DNA of 64,000 bases from Isoetes taiwanensis (taxonomy: Eukaryota; Streptophyta; Lycopodiopsida; Isoetales; Isoetaceae), in assembly GCA_021234155.1 (NCBI GenBank), contig JAJEKV010000008.1:8148445-8212444 (forward strand), read 5' to 3'. The notes beneath the pieces are model-generated. The model saw only the letters and a program-made list of their open reading frames with translations. It did not search any database and was not told the origin of the DNA. Position numbers and translations under genes: made by a program. Shown here in pieces: positions 57,236-64,000 of the stretch (positions within the stretch are counted from its first letter, which is position 1; every line of letters begins with the position of its first letter).

Positions 57236-57840
57236 TGTGGCCACGTGTCGATCCCTCAACGACTGCTGACGTGGCTTACAGTCAACCTGCTGGCCATGGC
57301 ATGCATGACATGGCCTGTACGCGCCAGACACTCATTCATTTACTTTATCTCCCAAATCGAGAGGGCAGCCAGAAATAACTGCACTCTTCCCTTCCTCTGT
57401 TCTTCATCCTCCTTAGTTCTTCCTCTGTTTTTTCTCTGCTGCATTTCTGCAAGGCGATCGGCCAATGAACTCAGGAGTCGACGAATTCTTATGAAAGTGG
57501 CTTGGTCAGCGGATTGTGATGCATCCAACGCCCAGATTTTTCCATTTTTTAATTGAAGGCATCTCTGTGGTTTTTTGTTATCATTTACTCATAACTCTCA
57601 ATAGGGAAAAGGAACTAAAAGTGCCGACTAGGAATCCTCCAAAAATAGATGAAAGAAGGAAAAAAATGTACAGCAAGCATTTTCACAAAAGAAACAACTA
57701 TGAATTTTTCATTGGGTTGATATGTGAAGATGTTAGGTAATTTAGAGCATTGCACATAACTTTCTAACATATAATACATCCTTCCTTGCAGGAATAGCGC
57801 CATTGCTGCATTTCATCTATACTAGCCAGACTCAATAATG
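57236..57840. other. No recognised gene
   Basis: 57245-57556 (+) is open but shows no domain. Nothing further supported. Confidence 0.35.
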
Positions 57841-58192
57841 CAGTGTACACCCTGCATTCTCGAGTTGAGAATGCCTCACCCAGCCAGCACCAGTCTACTC
57901 CGCCTCGCGAGTCGAGAATACCCAGCCAGCATAGTCTACTCCCCCCACTCTCGACTCGCGAGTCGAGAATGCCTTACCCAGCCAGGACTATAGTCTTCTC
58001 CCCCCATTCTCGACTTGCGAGTCGAGAATTCCTCACCTAGCAAGCAGCACTGTATTCCTTGTATTCTCGACTAGCGAGTTGAGAATCCTTCATCCAGCAC
58101 GAACGCTCTACTCCTTGATTCTTGACTCTCGAGTCGAGAATGCTTCACTCAGCAAACAACTGCACCATTCCCTGCATTCTTGACTCCACCAA
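57841..58192. repeat. Minisatellite with an embedded palindrome
   Basis: About six units of 55-65 bp. Each has CTCA(C/T)CCAGC(C/A)AGCA, T(A/C)TACTCC and ATTCTCGACT-GCGAGTCGAGAAT. The palindrome TCTCGACTCGCGAGTCGAGA is perfect at 57949-57968; imperfect copies are at 57857-57871, 57903-57918, 58007-58029, 58063-58085 and 58119-58141. Confidence 0.9.
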
Positions 58193-58379
58193 AGAAGCAA
58201 CAACACCTCCAACACATCATTCTTTATAACGCCTGAAGTGGTCAAGTACATAATCAAACAGATGATCGAGAATGCGGCCATTCAGACTGGATCCTTCTAC
58301 TTCAGGGCTTTCGAGGATGGGGGCTCAGTCTCGGTGGTCGTATACTAGATACCCGAGTCCTCCTACATCCTCCCTTGAC

Positions 58380-58720
58380 CTGCCCAAGCTCAAAGCATTC
58401 TCCACTGCAAAGGGGAGGGGCTTAGACTGGGTGGAGGCCTCTGGGACTACCGACAGGAGAATGCATTTGGCCTCTATAGAGGACTAGGGTGTTTCGAAAA
58501 GGCCCTCGAGTCCAACATAGCAATGCATACTATTTATCCCACATCCTCCCTTGACCTGCCCAAGCTCAAGTGCATTCTCCACTCTCGAGTCGCATGTGCC
58601 TCTACCCAGTCAAAGCCACTCTCCTTTGAAGCATCTTCTTCGAATATTGCAAAGGGGAGGGGCTCAGACTGGGTGGAGGCCTCTGCGACTAAAGACTCGA
58701 GAATGCATCCGAACTCTGTC
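58380..58720 (+). repeat. Direct repeat, ~100 bp, two copies 240 bp apart
   Basis: GCAAAGGGGAGGGGCT-AGAC followed by TGGGTGGAGGCCTCTG at 58408-58444 and 58648-58684. TCCTCCCTTGACCTGCCCAA and GCTCAA also occur at 58370 and 58549. Units contain half-sites of the palindrome (CTCGAGTCG at 58580, GACTCGAGAATGC at 58693). Confidence 0.85.
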
Positions 58721-59552
58721 AACTACCAAAACTATGCAGTTGTTCGCGAGTCAAACATCTTCAAACTACCTATGCCAAAGTACTAAAACATGCAGATGTT
58801 CGCGAGTCACTTCGATTGGTTGTTCTCTTGCTCAACATCTCTCAACCCAGAGAGTTTCTCGACGCTGAAATATGCTTAACAAGGAAACAACCAATCGAGC
58901 AAGCTTTCGAGCAGTTCCACATTCTAATCAAGTGTGTAGGTCTAGTAGGATCTAATAAACAAGCATCCAAATAAAATAGTGAAAAGCACTTATCTCTTCT
59001 CGCAAATATTCTTTGGGCTATTCTATCACAGATCCCGCAGCCTCTCCGAGGGCCTTTGCTTCTTCTGTCAGTTGCATCAACAAGGCATCTCCATCAACAA
59101 CTTATGTTAAAGTGGTCCTTGTGTATCCCTTCTCATTGCGCTGCAATGAAGAATGCACGTGTCCTCTAGCTCATCTCCCGCTGCTACTTTGGCCCCATTG
59201 ATATCGATCAAATCATCTAGACTCAACAAAACCCTCAGTTAGATGGAGCTATAGATTAAAGTAAAGTTAAGAGCTTACAACGTCGTGGCGCCATGACGAT
59301 AAGTCGAGAGGAATCTCTCTGTGCCTCCGGCTGCTAAGACCCGATACATTCCTTTGTGCCCGATACATTCCATGCCTCGAAATGTAAAAGTTCGAATTAG
59401 TGTTTGGGCGGGCTAAAGAAGGTCGTGTTGTACCCTTACCCCGCCTTTTTGCCTTCAATGAAATTTCAAATTTAAGAATGCACTGAAATTTCAAATTTAA
59501 GAATGCGAGTCGAGAAAGCCCCCGCACCCCTCTGTTTTTGTCTTTCCATAGA

Positions 59553-59653
59553 CTTTCTCGACTCGGGAGTCGAGAATACCAACAACTATTATGTTACTGC
59601 TATTCCTGGGCTTCCTTGTACTTGGGAACTTTCTCGACCCACGAGTCGAGAAA
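59553..59653. repeat. Two palindrome copies
   Basis: 59556-59575 (TTCTCGACTCGGGAGTCGAG, one central mismatch) and 59631-59652 (TTCTCGACCCACGAGTCGAG), each followed by AATACC or AAAGCCCC. A half-site at 59506-59518 also reads GCGAGTCGAGAAAGC. Confidence 0.85.
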
Positions 59654-59779
59654 GCCCCCTGCCCCCCCTGTTAGATCTTTAAAATAACTGATCTAACATA
59701 GTTCTATTTATTTATTGCATCCCATATCTTGACCGAATCATACACGCCTGGCAATGGTGGAAGGCATTGGGTTGTCCTT

Positions 59780-61298
59780 AGTGGCCTAAAGGAAACAGGG
59801 CTCCCTTAGACAAGTGGAAGGCCTTCGAGAAATTGTGCAGATATGTTCTTCTGGAAGGCCACGAGGATGATGATGGGGATGATGAAGATGAGAAAAAGAA
59901 GAAAACTACAAGAAAGGGCAGGGAATACCTATCAGACTAGTATGACCTCATTCTATACGGTGAGGCTATCTGGAAAAAATGGACAGAGATCTGGACCCTT
60001 TGGACAATTGGACAAAAGGTAAGCTTAAGGACAGCAATAGAGAACTACCCACAAGGCCAGACCCAAAGTTGTTTGACAAGCAATTCATGAAAAGGATACA
60101 GGGCCTAACGGATAAAGAAATGTTTGATCTACAGGGCAAAATCCTAGATGGGATTATCCTGCTAAGGAAGACTAGGAGTTCAAAAATGCAAGATGCAAAG
60201 GATTACGCGACGGTCCTGAAGAGATGACGTGCATTGGAAGAAGGCATCAGGAATTCTGCAATGTTACATCCAACGCATGCAATGATTTTGATTATTATAA
60301 GGAGAAGATCGCGCTGATGAGGATGACATGAAGAAATTGAACTGGCTATGCCAACCCTACATCAATACGAAGCTTAAGCGGCGTCAAAACTGCCCCCTTT
60401 CCTAAACGTGCTATGGCCCTTCTGAAGTAGAAGCTTGGATTCGGGGTGGTGCCATTTAAGACTGATGATAGCTCCCCTCCCTACTTGGTAACCTTGAGTC
60501 ACAAGGGATTTGGTGGTCTGGAACTAGCAGCTGGGCATGTGGCCCTGTTTGCCATGAATATGATAGAAGACCCCACTTTATTTTATGAAAAAACTGATAT
60601 TGAGCAGTGGTATAAGATGTGTCTGGATACTTTTCGTTTCCCGATCTTCTGCATGCCAGGTAATCAGACAACTGATGTCTCACAGTGGGCAATAAATATT
60701 AATTTCAACAATAGAGTCTTGCATTCTATATATGAGCTGGAACATGAGTGTAGAGTTGGCATGTCAAAGGCACCAAGTTTTGCCAACATAATTCTGGTTC
60801 TGATCAAGGTCAAATGCAAACTTGGACAAGTGGTGGTCAAGCGGATAAGTTCATGATTTCTCGGGAAAATATGGAACCCTGGAAGGGCGGCAGGTTTATG
60901 GAGGATGTGTCATCACTTGACAAAGTGAGCACTGATGGTGCTACGGGTCCAATACGTAAGATTCCTATCCGGCAGAGAGTTATCAAGTACTTCATTACAA
61001 GTTTGGTCAAGGGAGATCAGATAGTATGCGAGTGGTACATAAATGGCCTGTTCTCTCAAGGGGCTATACTCTATGGAATGAAACCAATATCTGTGGGTTG
61101 GGAACAAGGATCTGGTTGAGACCATTACGTCATACCTGGATTTGCTTCATTACGATTTTCAAGACAAAAAGGCTGGTGGAAACGGTCAGGACGAAGATGA
61201 TGGAGATAGAGACACGAGAGACAGTCAAGGTGCACCTCCACCTATCGAGGGGCTGGACGAACTCACGGCAGAACAAATAATATATAATCTTTGGCTGA
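59780..61298 (+). CDS. Unrecognised gene, long exon region
   Basis: Open in pieces on the plus strand: KWKAFEKLCRYVLLEGHEDD followed by an acidic/lysine tract (59805-59935); 59979-60227 (LTDKEMFDLQGKILDGIILL); 60446-60790 (SHKGFGGLELAAGHVALFAM); 60805-61050 (ADKFMISRENMEPWKGGRFM); 61100-61298, ending EELTAEQ-type N-L-W-L-R before a GT donor at 61299. Frames change at about 60228, 60800 and 61110. The pieces look like one diverged protein with consensus errors or decay. I do not recognise the family. It is spliced, by position, to the phosphatase-like exon at 61460. Confidence 0.4.
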
Positions 61299-61324
61299 GG
61301 TCAGTTTACTTTTCTTTCGGGGGA

Positions 61325-61348
61325 TTTCTCGACTCGCGAGTCGAGAAA
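61325..61348. repeat. 24-bp perfect palindrome in a putative intron
   Basis: TTT + CTCGACTCGCGAGTCGAG + AAA, self-complementary over all 24 positions. A second copy with one change lies at 61390-61413. Both lie inside 61299-61459, bounded by GT (G-A-G|GTCAGT) and AG (TTTCAG|GGACATTG). Confidence 0.9.
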
Positions 61349-61459
61349 CCCCCCAAGCCTGAACACTTTTCGATTTCTAGCATGAATCCTTTCTCAACTC
61401 GCGAGTCGAGAAAACCACCCTAGTAGTACATTACTAACTGATGGCCATCACGATTTCAG

Positions 61460-62280
61460 GGACATTGAATGAAATCAATCAGCATCATTATCACAATCAC
61501 AGGGATCTGTTGGCGACTCAATTGCACAAGAGGACACTGCATCCAAAAAAGGCAGTCCAGTACAAGACACTGAGACCATGGAGATAGGACCTGAAAGAAT
61601 CAAGATCTCGGCTCTGGATCCCAATCAAGAAATCTGGTCAGAGCCAAACTCGAAATGGGATCCAGATGGCCCCACCAAATTTGTAATTTTTGACGTGATT
61701 GGAGTCTTGGCTGCAATGTACCAAGATGGTCATGTCCCTGAGCTTAACACCTCACAGAAGCCGACAAAGACAACAAATAAGATCGTCTATCCTCGGCCTC
61801 AAGCAAAAGATGTTATTGAATGATGTTGGACCAGGGATTCAAAGTGACCATATGGTCTTGTATGGCAAAGAAAAATATTGTCAATGTCCTTGGTGTACTC
61901 GGCTTGCCCGTTTTGAAGTTCAAGTTTGTTTGGGGCACCGAAAAGGTCGAGCATGTGTCAGATCTCGACTGGCCATCACAAAGGGGAAGCCCATTATGGT
62001 GAAAAAGATGGAAAGAGTTTATGAAGCTTAGCAGGATTTCAACAAACACAACACGATGATCATAGATGACAGCGTCTACAAATGTTATCATTACTCGGAT
62101 AATACCATTATTGCAAAAAGTTATCTACTAGAAGATTATGAGACGGATAAGTGGTCGTCTTATAATCTCGTTCTGGTGTTGGCTGAGTCACTGTTTTCCA
62201 TTCTGGTGGCCGATGTAATAAGGAACTATCCAAAGCTCAAGCAGGTTGTTCCAGAGAGCTATGGACGTGAAATGTTATAG
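61460..62280 (+). pseudogene. NIF/FCP1-like (HAD) phosphatase domain, frame broken
   Basis: Reads PTKFVIFDVIGVLAAMYQDG (61674-61733), K-I-V-Y-P-R-P-Q-A-K-D-V-I-E, then (frame change at 61820) MMLDQGFKVTIWSCMAKKNI (61820-61879) and FKFVWGTEKVEHV, then (frame change near 61975) KGKPIMVKKMERVYEA, and M-I-I-D-D-S-V-Y-K-C-Y (62056-62088), ending near 62280. The order R-P ... G-F-x-V-x-I-W-(S/T) ... I-D-D-S-x-Y-K matches NLI-interacting-factor/FCP1-like phosphatases, which dephosphorylate proteins such as the RNA polymerase II tail. The first motif, normally D-x-D-x-T/V, reads D-V-I-G-V, so the second catalytic Asp is absent. A stop (TAG) lies at 62030-62032. It may be a pseudo-phosphatase, a decayed copy or partly mis-sequenced. 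Confidence 0.7.
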
Positions 62281-62384
62281 TGATCAAGGTCAATGAACTC
62301 TGATTTGCGATAGCAAAATTCTGCAAAGTTAAAAATTGTATTATATTCTGTAATGAAAATACTAGTACATTGACTTCTTGGGGC

Positions 62385-62410
62385 CTTTCTTGACTTGCGC
62401 GTCGAGAAAG
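62385..62410. repeat. Palindrome copy in the next putative intron
   Basis: CTTTCTTGACTTGCGCGTCG + AGAAAG, imperfect palindrome, inside 62281-62550 (acceptor TCTGTTCTAG at 62541-62550). Confidence 0.8.
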
Positions 62411-62550
62411 GCACTGCATGCATTTATGTGTGATTGGATGCACCTATATGGAATGAATGCTCTCCAATCTATTTTTAGTTCTGCACCTTTTTCTTCGTTA
62501 CTCGTGACTAATGGCACTGTAATTGTTAATCATGGACTATCTCTGTTCTA

Positions 62551-62781
62551 GGTGGCAGAGGACATGGCACAGATCCCCCTCAGGCTACACTGTTACCAGG
62601 GCTTTGGGATAAGCTTACTCATGATTGCAGGCACTATGGGACCTCAAGGGATGAGGAAGAGAGGAAGAAGATTTTAAAACTCCAGAAAGCTCAAAGGATC
62701 ATGCAGGCATTCAATGACATCCACGGAGGTTGGGGATTGGTGAAAAGATGCGAGACGAGGGTGGAGAAATTGGTTGGATAG
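62551..62781 (+). CDS. Probable last exon of the phosphatase-containing gene
   Basis: After TTCTAG the frame G-G-R-G-H-G-T-D-P-P-Q-A-T-L-L-P-G-L-W-D-K is open to a TAG at 62779-62781 and includes EEERKKILKLQKAQRIMQAF (a charged, probably helical stretch) and N-D-I-H-G-G-W-G-L. Assigned to the same gene only by position and orientation. Confidence 0.4.
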   Translation, partial: GGRGHGTDPPQATLLPGLWDKLTHDCRHYGTSRDEEERKKILKLQKAQRIMQAFNDIHGGWGLVKRCETRVEKLVG

Positions 62782-63042
62782 GCCAGCGTGTGGCTCACGA
62801 GGCACCTCCTCGTGAGGCTTTCACGTTCTTCAGGTTGCCCCCAGAGCTTATAGAAGGCAAGAACAAGCTTATAGAAGGACCTTCCATGATGATGTAACTG
62901 TAGTGATAGCAAGACCGCCCTGGTCTCTTTGTCCGATGTAAAATACATTATAACTATCTCATTTATCAATCAAAATTCTTTTCGGAATAACTTTGTTTTA
63001 AATGTGTAATGAAATTCCTTTGTTTGAATTGTATTCTTAATG

Positions 63043-63066
63043 TTTTCGACTCGCGATCCGAGAAAA
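63043..63066. repeat. Palindrome copy, decayed
   Basis: TTTTCGACTCGCGATCCGAG + AAAA; last copy in the window. Confidence 0.7.
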
Positions 63067-64000
63067 TAGAGAAAGATATAAGATGTTTGGACCACCCTAG
63101 CACAAAATACTCAAATTTTAGATAGTTATAGAGGCCGAAAAGTTTTCGCACGTCCTTTTCGTGTAAAATAACAAGGTTCCAAATAAAAATGGGAATCACA
63201 TGTGACCCACTTTAATTAAATGCGACTTTTATATAATTTTAGGAAATTGAACGAGTTTTTATGACATGTAGGACTTGGACATTTCTGACGATTCCATTCT
63301 CTAGAATGATAGAATGAGAAGAATGTGAAGAGAATCTAACATCGGATTCAAATATTCAATTATATCACAATTATGTAGGCATACCATTTATCGTGCAGTT
63401 CTCATATTGATAAGGAATTCACGTTGCTAAGACAGAAAGAGCCTTCTCATTTTGCCTTCTCATGTTACTTTTTATGGTACTTTGTTATACACGAAGAAAT
63501 TGCAAAACTATTTGGGACTATGTGCTTCTTCATGCAAAACATGTGGATGTTGAGTAGCAGTCGTGGGAAGATAATGTATTCAAAGTTATGTTGCAGTGTT
63601 GAAGTCCGAGAAAGACTAATAAATTTGGAACACATGTATCTACATGATTTGGCATACATCAGGTTTCCATATTTCCATAATCATTTACGTTTGGCTACTT
63701 CATTTGAGAGGTTGAAAATGCAAAAGATGAGAATCTCCTTCATTTGAGAGGTTGAGAATGCAAAAGATGAGAATCTCCTGTAAAGGGAATAGCGGATGTC
63801 ATGGAAGCGGATAAATAAGCTGTTTTTCTTTCTGGATTTAGAGATATATCCACAGTTTGCTTCTAAATGCATGATGAATTTAGTACAATGTTCTCAATTA
63901 TTTAGCACATTCCTATTGTTTGCCATGATAGTGTAGCGACAGTAGTTCTGTCACTTAGAAATCCATAACGATGATGCAAAAATAGCACTTGATTGTATAT
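63067..64000. other. No recognised gene; short tandem duplication
   Basis: A 39-bp tandem duplication at 63700-63778 (CATTTGAGAGGTTGA-AATGC then AAAAGATGAGAATCTCCT, twice). The rest is AT-rich without recognised coding sequence. Confidence 0.5.

Noticed and set aside
57841-58192. CRISPR-like array (palindromic repeat with intervening sequence)
   Set aside because: The intervening sequences are themselves related copies, the repeats vary, there are no cas genes, and the window is plainly plant nuclear DNA. It is a minisatellite.

Overview
The window reads as nuclear DNA of a land plant outside the seed plants. Two genes are microbial-type terpene synthase-like (MTPSL) genes, a class known from liverworts, mosses, hornworts, lycophytes and ferns but not from seed plants. 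They sit beside plant-type CYP71-clan P450s, each with one intron at the position conserved in A-type plant P450s. The rest is AT-rich and full of decayed retrotransposons (copia, chromodomain gypsy, three LINEs), MITEs and minisatellites, plus exon relics of ordinary plant genes (aspartyl-tRNA synthetase, PPR, ABCC transporter). I cannot tell fern, lycophyte and liverwort apart from the sequence.

Layout. 1-4457 is the left copy of a 4.4-kb segmental duplication whose better copy is at 23985-28457. Each copy carries ABCC transporter debris, a MITE and an MTPSL gene; the left MTPSL is truncated and broken. 4.5-8.8 kb is non-coding with local repeats. 8.8-17.6 kb is a collage: an aspartyl-tRNA synthetase relic with introns, then a PPR relic split by a 5.2-kb LINE with a 14-bp target-site duplication. 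A second LINE (17.8-19.0 kb) and a decayed copia element (19.4-23.3 kb) follow. 23.3-25.2 kb holds ABCC exon fragments.

The functional core is 27.4-43.2 kb: MTPSL (minus, 27456-28571), P450 (plus, 36771-38365), P450 (minus, 39312-40980) and MTPSL (plus, 42074-43206). The last two are divergent and share a 1.1-kb intergenic region. This is a candidate terpenoid biosynthetic gene cluster in which microbial-type, not plant-type, terpene synthases would make the scaffold and membrane-bound P450s would oxidise it. ABCC fragments are close by, but no intact transporter is visible. Solo LTRs, inverted repeats and a LINE fill the middle.

43.4-57.2 kb contains a 650-bp duplicated segment flanking a kinase relic, a 5'-truncated gypsy element with a probable 3' LTR, tRNA-derived repeats, and a decayed DUF7869-type gene. 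57.8-63.1 kb is the strangest part: a palindrome with core TCTCGACTCGCGAGTCGAGA recurs at least 14 times, first as a minisatellite and then between, and apparently inside introns of, an unrecognised multi-exon gene that includes an NIF/FCP1-like phosphatase domain.

Caution: both otherwise intact genes that are broken (the plus-strand P450 and the plus-strand MTPSL) have a single-base indel in a short A run. The two duplication copies differ mostly as clustered multi-base garbling near CAG/CTG/GC-rich triplets, with long identical stretches between. This looks like long-read consensus error at least as much as evolution, so pseudogene calls here are provisional.
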